This document shows, one piece after another, positions 1 through 7,617 of a stretch of DNA of 10,222 nt. Numbering within the stretch: position 1 is the first letter of the stretch; each line of letters begins with the position of its first letter. The position numbers were made by a program, and so were the translations under genes. Under the pieces are notes generated by a model that did no database searches, had not been told where the DNA came from, and saw only the letters and a list, made by a program, of their open reading frames with translations. Source of the DNA: Pseudomonadota bacterium (GTDB taxonomy: Bacteria > Pseudomonadota > Alphaproteobacteria > Sphingomonadales > Sphingomonadaceae); NCBI GenBank assembly GCA_023422695.1, contig JAFAGN010000191.1, positions 1-10,222 of the forward strand. Reading direction: 5' to 3'.

Positions 1-20
1 CGCCTACGCGGGGGCGACGA
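1..20. repeat. Fragment of a GC-rich interspersed repeat at the window edge
   Basis: The first bases contain CGCC (1-4) facing GGCG (13-16) and, read on the minus strand, give CGTCGCCCCCGCGTAGGCG. This resembles one arm of a short hairpin repeat that I associate with intergenic regions of sphingomonad genomes. Only one edge is visible, so the full element cannot be delimited. It lies just downstream of the stop of the minus-strand oxidoreductase gene and could also be part of its terminator. The call rests on recognition and weak local symmetry. Confidence 0.3.
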
Positions 21-24
21 TTGA

Positions 25-1536
25 TCAGCACGTCAGCCCCAGCCCGTCGAGCACCGCGCTGCCGAACAACGCGCGGTGCGCGGGATCGGGGATCAGGCGA
101 TCGCGCGCGCTGCGCCAACGGCGGAAATCCTCGCCATAATCGGCGGCGACGCGCGCCGCGTCGAGGCGGCAGCTTTTCGCCCAGTGCCGCGTGAACGCGA
201 TCCCCTCGGCATCGAGCCGCTCGACGACGCGGGCATAGGCATCGGCCGTGCGCGCGCTGCGCGGCCCGTCAAAGTCGATCACCGCATTGTGCGGGAAGCG
301 CGCCGGGGCGAGCTCCCCCGCGGCGCGCGCCATGAAACGCACCGTGACGACGGTCGAGCCGCCGTGGCGCGCATAGACGGCGCAGATCAGCTCGAACGCG
401 CGCGCCAGATCGGCGCGGTCGATGGTCACCGAGGCGTTGAACAGGTCGGCCAGCGGGCGATGCGTGTCGAGCCCCTCCCCCCAACTGCCGTACACCGGCG
501 GCGCATCGACATCGGGGCCGCTGGCATAGCCCTGCTTCATCGCAAATTGCAGCAGCGCACCGCGTGCCCACGGATAATCGTCGAGCAGCCGCCCGAGCAG
601 GCTGAGCGCGTCATAACCCGCACCCATCTGCCCCGGGGTGGCGCGTGGATAGTCGTCGCGCCACGGCTCGCGATACAGGAAACGCAGCATCGCGGGACGC
701 TTGAACGGATTATAGGGATTGACGATCATCTGGACAAAATCGGGTTCGAGATCGAGCGCATAGGTGGCCGAGAAACGGCGAAAGTCGCCCGCCGTCAGCC
801 AGTCCAGCGCCGCGCGATCAACCTTGCGGAGATTCTGGATCGGGCGGACGAGAAATTTCGGGACGCTGTCCACGACCAGCGCCGTAACGACGCCGAGCGC
901 ACCGACCGGCAACTGCGCCGCGGCAAACACATCGTCGTCGCGGACCGCGACCGAGCCGGTCGCCGCGATAAAGGCATCGCTCATCAGCCCGGCAGCGGGT
1001 TCGAGCCAGTGGACACCCGCAGGCGTGACGATCTGCACCGCGCGGATATGATCCTGAATCCCGCCGCTGGCGATCATCGACCCATGCGTGCCGGTCGCTG
1101 CGGCCCCGGCAAAAGTCTGGCCGTTGCCCGCGCCGCTGGTCCACAGCGAGCGGCCCTGCGCCTCCAGCTTGTCGGACACTTCGTCGACTAGCGCCCCTGC
1201 CTCGACCAGCATCAGCCCGCTCGCATCGACGCCAGGACGCACGTCGGCAGCGTCGATGCGGAAACAGCGGTTGAACCGCCTTGTGTGGAGCAGCCAGCAT
1301 TGCGAAGCGATATTGACGTTCGACGGCGACCAGCCTGCGCCCAGCGGCCGCACCCGGCGGTCCGCCGCCGCCGCGGCGACCAGCCAGTCCTGCACCGCCT
1401 TTGCCGCCATGGCGATTTCGTCGCGGCCGCGCAGCGCATCGCCGCTGCGCAGCGCAAAGCGCGTCGCCGCCTCGCAGGTGCCGGTGCCATGATAATTGGT
1501 CCAGCGGCCTTCATCGCCAAGTTGGATCAGCGGCAT
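25..1536 (-). CDS. FAD-binding oxidoreductase, D-arabinono-1,4-lactone / L-gulonolactone oxidase type
   Basis: This 503-residue flavoprotein belongs to the vanillyl-alcohol-oxidase superfamily. Family members oxidise an aldonolactone or alditol using FAD and usually pass electrons to O2 or a cytochrome; the substrate here cannot be told from sequence. Visible features are an FAD_binding_4 (PCMH-type) half with RPLGAGWSPSN at about 63-73, VEAGALVDEV near 111-120, and the family hallmark AAATGTHGS at about 145-153. The C-terminal substrate half carries VTVRFMAR near 407-414 and HWAK at 451-454, as in sugar-lactone oxidases. No signal peptide is seen. The reading frame is open up to 1722, but the ATG at 1536 is preferred: GGGAGA lies 6 nt upstream, and this ATG overlaps the stop of the preceding membrane-protein gene (TGATG). 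The upstream extension is Arg/Cys-rich and looks non-coding. Family assignment is firm; substrate is open. Confidence 0.85.
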   Translation of the reverse strand: MPLIQLGDEGRWTNYHGTGTCEAATRFALRSGDALRGRDEIAMAAKAVQDWLVAAAAADRRVRPLGAGWSPSNVNIASQCWLLHTRRFNRCFRIDAADVRPGVDASGLMLVEAGALVDEVSDKLEAQGRSLWTSGAGNGQTFAGAAATGTHGSMIASGGIQDHIRAVQIVTPAGVHWLEPAAGLMSDAFIAATGSVAVRDDDVFAAAQLPVGALGVVTALVVDSVPKFLVRPIQNLRKVDRAALDWLTAGDFRRFSATYALDLEPDFVQMIVNPYNPFKRPAMLRFLYREPWRDDYPRATPGQMGAGYDALSLLGRLLDDYPWARGALLQFAMKQGYASGPDVDAPPVYGSWGEGLDTHRPLADLFNASVTIDRADLARAFELICAVYARHGGSTVVTVRFMARAAGELAPARFPHNAVIDFDGPRSARTADAYARVVERLDAEGIAFTRHWAKSCRLDAARVAADYGEDFRRWRSARDRLIPDPAHRALFGSAVLDGLGLTC

Positions 1537-1865
1537 CAGGCGTCTCCCAACGGCAGAATACCGGCATGGGCGCGCCAAGCGACAGTGACCGGGCGAAGGA
1601 AGCCAAACGTCGCGATCGCGACCAGTATCTGGCGCCGCGTCGCGAACACCCGGACATCGGAAAGCCCATGGTCGGATTCGGGGGTGACGAACGGCTGTGC
1701 AGCCTCCGCCGCAAAGCCCCACCCCTTCAGCGTCACCACCATCGATTCTTCATCGAGCGGCCGCGGATTGGCGATCGATAGGAAAATATCCGCCTGCCCC
1801 GCCAGATACTGGCCAAAAAGCAGCAGAAAACCGAGCGCTGCGAGCGCCCAACCGAGCCACATCAT
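1536..1865 (-). CDS. Small hypothetical membrane protein
   Basis: This 109-residue protein is not assigned to a family. Residues 3-22 (WLGWALAALGFLLLFGQYLA) form a clear transmembrane helix. A middle soluble stretch of about 50 residues contains NPRPLDEES and a Trp-containing GWGF segment. A weaker hydrophobic stretch at 80-92 (ILVAIATFGFLRP) may be a second helix. The start is one of two tandem in-frame ATGs (1865 or 1862), with GAAGGGG ending 8 nt upstream of the first. The same frame is open back to 2525, but that part is antisense to rnd and is not believed. The stop overlaps the ATG of the FAD oxidoreductase (TGATG), so the two are probably translated together. It might anchor or assist that enzyme at the membrane, which is inferred from position only. 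Confidence 0.6.
   Translation of the reverse strand: MMWLGWALAALGFLLLFGQYLAGQADIFLSIANPRPLDEESMVVTLKGWGFAAEAAQPFVTPESDHGLSDVRVFATRRQILVAIATFGFLRPVTVAWRAHAGILPLGDA
1543..1548 (-). promoter_or_regulatory. Ribosome binding site setting the oxidoreductase start
   Basis: On the minus strand GGGAGA is followed after 6 nt by ATG (1536-1534). This is a good Shine-Dalgarno match and spacing, and it decides for the start at 1536 over the longer open frame reaching 1722. The site lies inside the end of the upstream membrane-protein gene, as expected for a coupled gene pair. Confidence 0.6.
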
Positions 1866-1973
1866 GCCCCAAACCCCTTCGTTTTTCCCGCCGTTTGATT
1901 GGCTACCGATATTCCGGTTTCGCGACCCGAAGAGTGTGGGCAATTTTTCCTGCCCGTTCCTTTCAACTAGCTG

Positions 1974-1979
1974 TATAGG
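1974..1979 (+). promoter_or_regulatory. Putative -10 element of rnd, possibly giving a leaderless mRNA
   Basis: TATAGG ends 6 bases before the rnd ATG at 1986, in an otherwise GC-rich stretch. Bacterial transcription usually begins about 7 nt after the -10 box, which would place the first transcribed base at or next to the A of the ATG. No Shine-Dalgarno sequence is visible before this ATG, which fits a leaderless transcript. The -35 is weak: CTGCCC at 1950-1955 is only a loose match. Inference from sequence only. Confidence 0.35.
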
Positions 1980-1985
1980 CGCGCT

Positions 1986-3173
1986 ATGCAAGTCCATCCG
2001 TTGATCGAAACCAACGCCGCACTCGTCGAATTCTGCGACCGCATTCGGAGCAGCGATTTCATCGCGGTCGATACCGAATTCATGCGCGAAAACACCTTCT
2101 GGCCAGAGCTGTGCCTGATCCAGGTGGCCGACCGTGAGCATGCCGCGGCGATCGATCCGCTGGCGCCCGGCATGGATTTGAAGCCGCTGCTCGACCTGCT
2201 CGTCGACAACGAAGATATGCTGAAGGTCTTTCATGCCGGCGGGCAGGATGTCGAAATCATCTTCAACCTGACCGGCAAGACCCCGCACCCGATCTTCGAC
2301 ACCCAGATCGGCCAGATGGCGATCGGTCAGGCCGAACAGGTCGGTTACTCCAATCTGGTCGAGGCGTGGATCGGCCTGCAACTCGACAAGGGCGCGCGCT
2401 TTACCGACTGGAGCCGCCGTCCGCTCGACAAGCGCCAGATCGATTATGCGGTCGGCGACGTCACCCATCTCGCCAAGATTTTCCCGATGATGCTCGACAA
2501 GCTGGTCAAGACCGGGCGCGGTCACTGGCTGGACGAAGAAATGGAAAAGCTGGCCGATCCGGCGAATTACAGCATCGACCCCGACAAGGCATGGCAGCGG
2601 ATCAAGATTCCATCGCGCAAGCCCGACGTGCTGGGCCGACTACAGGCGCTGGCGGCGTGGCGCGAGCGCGAGGCGCGGAACAAGAACCTGCCGCGCGGGC
2701 GCATCGTGAAGGATGAAACGCTCGCGGACCTGGCCGCGCATCCGCCCAAGGATCAGGACGGGCTGGGGCGCGTCCGAGGGCTGTCGGCAACCTGGCGCAG
2801 CAACGACATCGGCGCGCGGTTGATGGACGCGATCGCCAATGCGCGGCCGATGGACAAGGACGACATGCCCGATCGCGCGCCGCGCGGTCCGGGGCTGGGC
2901 AAGGAAGGCGTGCTGGTCGCCGACCTTTTGAAGCTGCTGCTCAAAATCCGCGCCCGCGAGCTAAATGTCGCCTCCCGGCTCATCGCGCGCAGCGACGATC
3001 TGGAAGCGCTGGCGGCGGGCGGCCGCGAAGGAATCGCGATGATGCAGGGCTGGCGCTACGACGTCTTCGGCCACGCCGCGCTCGATCTGGTCGAGGGGCG
3101 GATGGGGTTTGCGGTCAAACACGGCAAGCTGGTGATGAGCGAAATCGACGCGGCGGCGGCGAGCGAGGGCTGA
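1986..3173 (+). CDS. rnd: Ribonuclease D
   Basis: This 395-residue 3'-5' exoribonuclease trims the 3' ends of tRNA precursors and other stable RNAs in the cytoplasm, using two divalent metal ions. The DEDDy exonuclease domain spans about residues 3-172 with all motifs present: Exo I FIAVDTEFMRE (D29, E31), Exo II HAGGQDVEII (D88) and Exo III YAVGDVTHL (Y154, D158). An HRDC-type RNA-binding domain follows at about 210-290, and a less conserved helical segment runs to the end. Length is close to the family's usual 370-400 residues. The ATG at 1986 gives an N-terminus that begins directly with the domain, and no better upstream start exists in frame. The gene is divergent from the membrane-protein/oxidoreductase pair and convergent with ppx. 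It looks intact and monocistronic. Confidence 0.95.
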   Translation: MQVHPLIETNAALVEFCDRIRSSDFIAVDTEFMRENTFWPELCLIQVADREHAAAIDPLAPGMDLKPLLDLLVDNEDMLKVFHAGGQDVEIIFNLTGKTPHPIFDTQIGQMAIGQAEQVGYSNLVEAWIGLQLDKGARFTDWSRRPLDKRQIDYAVGDVTHLAKIFPMMLDKLVKTGRGHWLDEEMEKLADPANYSIDPDKAWQRIKIPSRKPDVLGRLQALAAWREREARNKNLPRGRIVKDETLADLAAHPPKDQDGLGRVRGLSATWRSNDIGARLMDAIANARPMDKDDMPDRAPRGPGLGKEGVLVADLLKLLLKIRARELNVASRLIARSDDLEALAAGGREGIAMMQGWRYDVFGHAALDLVEGRMGFAVKHGKLVMSEIDAAAASEG

Positions 3174-3204
3174 TCTCTCTCGAAGATCGATTCTCTACCC
3201 CAAT

Positions 3205-3291
3205 CCGTTCGTGCTGAGCTTGTCGAAGCACCGTTCTTTCCTGGCGACGTCGAAGAAAAGAACAGCCCTTCGACAAGCTCAGGGCGAACGG
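3205..3291. repeat. Long interrupted hairpin, REP-like interspersed repeat; likely bidirectional terminator
   Basis: The outer arms at 3205-3228 and 3268-3291 are inverted repeats matching at 22 of 24 positions, sharing CTGAGCTTGTCGAAG-type sequence. An inner arm GTTCTTT (3233-3239) pairs with AAAGAAC (3257-3263), separated from the outer stem by a 4-nt internal loop on each side, with GACGTC in the apical part. The arm sequence matches an abundant intergenic repeat of sphingomonads and other proteobacteria. When translated it gives familiar spurious peptides such as RPELVEG and STSSARTD. It fills the gap between the convergent genes rnd and ppx, so either transcript would fold it into a strong hairpin. 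No long U-tract follows, so termination would be of a non-classical kind or by RNA-end protection. Structure is read directly; function is inferred. Confidence 0.8.
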
Positions 3292-3312
3292 TTCTGATAT
3301 TGGCGCCAGGCG

Positions 3313-4797
3313 CTAAAGCATCACCAGCTCGGCCTTGGCATCCAGCGCCTGCGCCAGCGACTTCAGGCGGCGTTCGACCGATTCGCCCGCCAGATGGTGC
3401 CAGCCATGGTCGAGGCTGAGCCGCAGCTTGCCATCGACCAATGCGATATGACTGGCCTTCAGCGGCGCCTCGACCCCGCCGGTCAGCCGCTGCGCCAGCC
3501 GGATCGCCAGCCCCCATTGCCGCGCCCGCGCCAACCGCTCGGCGCTGACCAGCGGTCCCATGTCGGGGAAGTCGCCGTCGGCGCCGCCGAACCCGGCGTG
3601 CAGCGCGCGCGCGAGCAGGATGCGCCCGGGAATGTCGATACCGCGCCAATTGCCGTGCAGCCCGATTTCGGTCCCGCGTTCGGCACGGAAATCGGGATTG
3701 GCCGACCAGGCGACGTCGCTGAGCAGGCTGGCGGCGAGCCGCACCCGGTTGTCGGCGGGCGCCTCGCCGGTGAACAGCGGGGTGATCCATTCGGTGATCG
3801 CGCGGCCATGCGGGGCGAAGCGGGCGAGGCGCCGCCCCTCGAATTCCGCGGCGACGATCAACGGATCCTGCGCGCGCGTCTCGGCATCGAGCGCCTGATA
3901 GAGCAGGCCTTCGCGCAGCCCCGACGACGACACCGTCATTTCCGGGACATCGAGGATGTTGACTAGCGCCGCGAGCAGCGCTGCCGCGTCGGGCAAGGCG
4001 GCGGCGCGGTTCGACGCCATGCCGGGGATCGCGCGCAATTCCTCGAAGCTCAGCCGATTGGTCGCGCGCACCAGGCGGCGCAGCGCCGATCGCGGCAGGC
4101 TGTGCTGATCGAGCACCGCGAGCGGATCGCGCGTCAGTTCCAGATCGAGGCGCGACAACGCGCGCCAAGATCCGCCGACCAGATAGAGCGGCAACCCCGT
4201 CATCCCGTCGGGCCATCCCGCCGCGCGCAGCATCTTGCGCACCGCGCGCTCGAACGCCTGCTGCCCGTCCTTGCGCAGCGCGGGCAGGCGCAGCACGCCG
4301 AGCGGGAAGGACGCGCGCCGCCCGACCTGTCCGTTCGCGACCTCGGCCAGTTCCAGGCTGCCGCCGCCCAGATCGACCGCGACGCCATGCGCGTCGGGTA
4401 TCGCCGACAAAACGCCATACCCCGCCGCTTCAGCCTCTTCCTCGCCCGACAGCAGGCGAATTTTCAGCCCCGCCTCGGCGGCGCTGGCAATGAATTCGGG
4501 GCCGTTTTCGGCATCGCGCACCGCGGCAGTCGCGACGCATTGCAGATCCTTGACCTTCATATGTTTGGCGAGCAGCGCGTAGCGGCGCAGCGCCATCAGT
4601 CCCCGCATCGCATCCTCGCCTGCGATGCGGCCATCGATCGCTAGGCCGCGGCCCAGCCCCGCCGCAACTTTTTCGTTAAAGATCACCGCGGGTGCGCGCG
4701 CCGGTCCTTCATAAACGACCAGGCGGACCGAGTTCGAGCCGATGTCGATAACCGCCGAGCGGTGGACCGCCGGTTTCGAAGCGCGCAGCAGGCCCAA
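3313..4797 (-). CDS. ppx: Exopolyphosphatase, Ppx/GppA family
   Basis: This 494-residue enzyme of the ASKHA (actin/Hsp70-like) fold releases phosphate from the ends of polyphosphate; some relatives hydrolyse pppGpp. Motifs seen are phosphate-1 VIDIGSNSVRL (16-26), VATAAVRDAENG (88-99), LSGEEEAEAAGYG (116-128, E120 the probable catalytic Glu), VDLGGGSLEL (141-150), LVGGSWRAL (206-214) and SSGLREGLLY (291-300). A C-terminal helical domain includes AASLLSDVAWSANPDFR (355-371). There is no ATG near the start. I prefer TTG at 4797 because GAGG lies 8 nt upstream and it falls 4 bases after the ppk stop. Another TTG in frame at 4827 would overlap ppk by 26 nt and lacks that site. It is the last gene of the operon, directly behind ppk, and ends 21 bp before the hairpin repeat. 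Confidence 0.9.
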   Translation of the reverse strand: MGLLRASKPAVHRSAVIDIGSNSVRLVVYEGPARAPAVIFNEKVAAGLGRGLAIDGRIAGEDAMRGLMALRRYALLAKHMKVKDLQCVATAAVRDAENGPEFIASAAEAGLKIRLLSGEEEAEAAGYGVLSAIPDAHGVAVDLGGGSLELAEVANGQVGRRASFPLGVLRLPALRKDGQQAFERAVRKMLRAAGWPDGMTGLPLYLVGGSWRALSRLDLELTRDPLAVLDQHSLPRSALRRLVRATNRLSFEELRAIPGMASNRAAALPDAAALLAALVNILDVPEMTVSSSGLREGLLYQALDAETRAQDPLIVAAEFEGRRLARFAPHGRAITEWITPLFTGEAPADNRVRLAASLLSDVAWSANPDFRAERGTEIGLHGNWRGIDIPGRILLARALHAGFGGADGDFPDMGPLVSAERLARARQWGLAIRLAQRLTGGVEAPLKASHIALVDGKLRLSLDHGWHHLAGESVERRLKSLAQALDAKAELVML

Positions 4798-4801
4798 ATC
4801 G

Positions 4802-6970
4802 TCAGACCTCGCGCATCGTGAACGCAAGCGTCGGGACGTCCTGCCGCTTGTGCAGCGCCGTGCCGCGACCCGACAGCGACGGGTTGTTCATGAAATAATG
4901 ATGGAGATTGAACGGCTTGTCGTCGGGCGCGGTTCGCACATAGATGCCGTCGGGTTGCAACACCCAGCTTTGTTCATTGTCGATCAAATTCGCGACCAGC
5001 ACCTGATCCAATATCTGGTCGTGGACGGTCGGATTCTCGATCGGGATCATATATTCGACGCGGCGGTCGAAGTTGCGCGGCATCCAGTCGGCGCTGCTGA
5101 TGTACAGCTTGGCACGCTGATGTGGCAGCGACGCACCGTTGGCGAACGCCCACACCCGGCTATGTTCGAGGAACCGTCCCACTACCGACTTGACCCGGAT
5201 CGTTTCGGACAGCCCCGGCACCCCGGGTCGCAGGCAACAGATACCGCGCACGATCAGCTCGACGGGTACCCCTGCAGCACTCGCTTCGTATAATTTGTCG
5301 ATGATGTCGGGATCGACCAGGCTGTTCATCTTGGCCCACACCCCCGACGGCTGTCCGGCGCTCGCCGCCCCGATCTCGGCGTCGATCAGCTCGCACAAAT
5401 GCGCGCGCATATTGAGCGGCGACATGGTGATCATGTCGAGCCGTTCGGGTTCGACATAGCCGGTGATATAATTGAACAACTGCGCCGCATCGCGCCCCGC
5501 GCGCGGATCAGCGGTGAAGAAGCTGAGGTCGGTATAGATGCGCGCGGTCACCGGATGGTAATTGCCGGTCCCGAAGTGGCAATAGGTGCGATACCCCTGC
5601 CCTTCGCGGCGCACGACCATCGAAATCTTCGCGTGCGTCTTCCACTCGATGAAGCCGTAAACGACCTGTACCCCGGCGCGTTCGAGCTGGTTGGCCCAAA
5701 GCAGGTTCTGCTCCTCGTCGAACCGCGCCTTCAGCTCCACCACCGCGGTCACCGACTTGCCCGCCTCGGCAGCCTCGATCAGCGCGCGGATCACCGGCGA
5801 CTGGTCGCCTGCACGATACAGCGTCTGCTTGATTGCGACGACATCGGGGTCCGCCGCGGCTTGGCGCAGGAACGCCAGAACGACCTCGAAACTTTCATAC
5901 GGATGGTGGACGAGGATGTCCTTGCTGCGGATCGCCGCGAAACAATCGCCGCCATGTTCGCGGATGCGTTCGGGAAAACGCGCCGAGTAAGCGGGGAATT
6001 TGAGGTCGGGGCGGTCGACATCGACCAGCGCCGACAGCGCCGCAAGCCCGACGAAGCCGCCGATCTTGGCGACGATCGCCTCATGCCCCTGAATATCGGC
6101 GTTGAGCACCTCGGCAATCTCGCCCGGCATGTCGGCTTCGAGTTCGAGCAGGATGACGCGGCCGCGGCGGCGGCGGCGGATCGCGGTGCGGAACAGGCGC
6201 ACCAGATCCTCGGCCTCTTCCTCCAGCTCGATGTCGCTGTCGCGGATGATGCGGAACACCCCCAGCGAGCGGATGGTGAAGCCGGGGAACAACAAATCGC
6301 CGAAAATCTCGATCAGATATTCAATCGGGACAAATGCGCCCGCCTGCCCCGGCACCGGTACGAAACGCGGCAGGGCCGCCGGGATCAGCACCAGCTCGCG
6401 CACCGTCTCGTTCGTCGCCTTGCGTTGCAGGTCGAAAATGATGCCGAGGCCGCGATTGGGAATGAAGGGAAAGGGATGCGCGGGGTCGAGCACCTGCGGC
6501 GTCAGGATCGGGAAAATCTGGTCGATGAAATATTGCCGCAGCGCCGCGCGCAGTGCCTCACGGTCCGAGCCCGTGCCGTGAACGACGATCCCCTGTTCGG
6601 AGAGCAGCTTGTGCAGCCGCTGCCACTCGCTCTGCTGCTGATCGACCAGCCGGTTCACCTCGGCCTCGATCTCGGCCAGTTGTTGCCCCGGCGAGCGGCC
6701 GTCGGCGGAGGGATCGTCGATTCCCTGCAACTGCTGCCCCTTCAGCCCGGCCACGCGGACCATGAAGAATTCATCGAGGTTGCTGCCCGAAATCGACAGG
6801 AAGCGCAGGCGTTCGAGCAGCGGATGCGCGGGATTGCGCGCTTCTTCCATCACCCGGCGGTTGAACGCCAGCCAGCTCAGTTCACGATTGAAAAAGCGTT
6901 CGGGGCCGAAGGACGGGAGCCCCGTATTGGCGTCATTGTCGGCGCGAAGAGGCCCACCGGCTATCGACAT
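4802..6970 (-). CDS. ppk: Polyphosphate kinase 1
   Basis: This 722-residue enzyme reversibly transfers the terminal phosphate of ATP to a growing polyphosphate chain through a phosphohistidine intermediate. The N-terminal domain begins RFFNRELSWLAFNRRV (25-40), followed by SGSNLDEFFMVRVAG (61-75). The catalytic domains contain VVAIKQTLYR (377-386) and KARFDEEQN (414-422). The autophosphorylated His is expected at H446 in EWKTHAKI, and the second conserved His at H603 in LEHSRVWAF. Both are present, so the enzyme looks active. Length fits the family (E. coli about 690, alphaproteobacteria up to about 730). The ATG at 6970 has AGGA about 9 nt upstream and overlaps the end of the hda-like gene by 10 nt. 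Ppx follows after 4 bp. Confidence 0.97.
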   Translation of the reverse strand: MSIAGGPLRADNDANTGLPSFGPERFFNRELSWLAFNRRVMEEARNPAHPLLERLRFLSISGSNLDEFFMVRVAGLKGQQLQGIDDPSADGRSPGQQLAEIEAEVNRLVDQQQSEWQRLHKLLSEQGIVVHGTGSDREALRAALRQYFIDQIFPILTPQVLDPAHPFPFIPNRGLGIIFDLQRKATNETVRELVLIPAALPRFVPVPGQAGAFVPIEYLIEIFGDLLFPGFTIRSLGVFRIIRDSDIELEEEAEDLVRLFRTAIRRRRRGRVILLELEADMPGEIAEVLNADIQGHEAIVAKIGGFVGLAALSALVDVDRPDLKFPAYSARFPERIREHGGDCFAAIRSKDILVHHPYESFEVVLAFLRQAAADPDVVAIKQTLYRAGDQSPVIRALIEAAEAGKSVTAVVELKARFDEEQNLLWANQLERAGVQVVYGFIEWKTHAKISMVVRREGQGYRTYCHFGTGNYHPVTARIYTDLSFFTADPRAGRDAAQLFNYITGYVEPERLDMITMSPLNMRAHLCELIDAEIGAASAGQPSGVWAKMNSLVDPDIIDKLYEASAAGVPVELIVRGICCLRPGVPGLSETIRVKSVVGRFLEHSRVWAFANGASLPHQRAKLYISSADWMPRNFDRRVEYMIPIENPTVHDQILDQVLVANLIDNEQSWVLQPDGIYVRTAPDDKPFNLHHYFMNNPSLSGRGTALHKRQDVPTLAFTMREV

Positions 6971-7617
6971 ATCGTTCCATCCTGCCGTTCGAGGAGATCG
7001 GGATCGATCAGCCCCTGTGACAGTAATGTTTCACGCGTAAGACGGATGCCAACGCGCCTCCCCTGTTCGAGCGAGGCGGCATCGAGCGCCGCGACGATGC
7101 GGTGGAGCATCGCATAGCTGCGCTCCATCCGCGGGACGATATAGGCGGCCACCTCGGGCGCCAGCGCAATCCCGCGCTGCGCAAACAGCGCCTCGATCAG
7201 ATCGCGGGCAAGGCAATCGTCGGGCTCGGCGATCGTCAGCACAGGGACCGCCCGCAGCCGCGACACTAGATCGGGCAGCGCAATGCCCCATTCGGTCGGC
7301 GGCGCATCGGCGATGATCAGCAGCGGGACGTTCGACGATTGCGCAGCATTCCACGCGTGGAAAATTTCTTCTTCGGGCGCGCTGCCATGCCCATCGATCA
7401 CCCGCCCGCCGGTTTCTGCGGCGAATATCCGCCCGATCAGGCTGCGCCCCGACCCGCGCGGGCCGGTCAGCACGGCGGTCCGCACCGGCCAGGTCGCGAC
7501 GTGGCGCAGATAGCGGATCGCGTCGGCGTTGCTGGTCCCGACAATCAGCGGCCCATCGTTATGGCCCCCGGCGCTCCAATCGAGCGGCAGCGCGATCTGG
7601 CTGGTGGCGCGCGCCAT
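6961..7617 (-). CDS. hdaA: Hda-like DnaA-family regulator of replication initiation
   Basis: This 218-residue protein resembles the AAA+ part of DnaA without its DNA-binding domain, like Hda/HdaA. Hda binds the DNA-loaded sliding clamp and stimulates ATP hydrolysis by DnaA, preventing re-initiation. The N-terminal QIALPLDW (7-14) matches the clamp-binding QL(S)LPL motif of Hda. The Walker A is GPRGSGRS (52-59), with Arg58 in place of the usual Lys. A degenerate Walker B is LLIIAD (99-104). LPDLVSRLRA (114-123) carries the probable Arg finger, R120. MERSYAMLHRIVAALD (164-179) matches the sensor-2 helix region. The start ATG overlaps the upstream stop (TGATG), and ppk begins inside its last codons, so expression is tied to the operon. 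The symbol follows Caulobacter usage. The family is clear; nucleotide binding is uncertain. Confidence 0.85.
   Translation of the reverse strand: MARATSQIALPLDWSAGGHNDGPLIVGTSNADAIRYLRHVATWPVRTAVLTGPRGSGRSLIGRIFAAETGGRVIDGHGSAPEEEIFHAWNAAQSSNVPLLIIADAPPTEWGIALPDLVSRLRAVPVLTIAEPDDCLARDLIEALFAQRGIALAPEVAAYIVPRMERSYAMLHRIVAALDAASLEQGRRVGIRLTRETLLSQGLIDPDLLERQDGTICR

Noticed and set aside
1537..1722. 62-residue N-terminal extension of the FAD oxidoreductase
   Set aside because: It overlaps the membrane-protein gene in another frame, is Cys/Arg/Pro-rich, and lacks a ribosome site. The start at 1536 has GGGAGA at proper spacing.
1866..2525. N-terminal extension of the small membrane protein, giving 329 residues
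   Set aside because: The added part is antisense to rnd and has shadow composition. A good ribosome site precedes the ATG at 1865.
3056..4216. 386-codon minus-strand frame crossing the convergent gap
   Set aside because: It reads through the hairpin repeat (RPELVEG, STSSARTD peptides) and into rnd antisense. It is an out-of-frame shadow of ppx.
5399..7117. Open reading frame of 572 codons on the plus strand opposite ppk
   Set aside because: It mirrors ppk codons, is rich in Arg, Asp, Gln and His, and crosses into the hda gene on the other strand. It shows no motifs.
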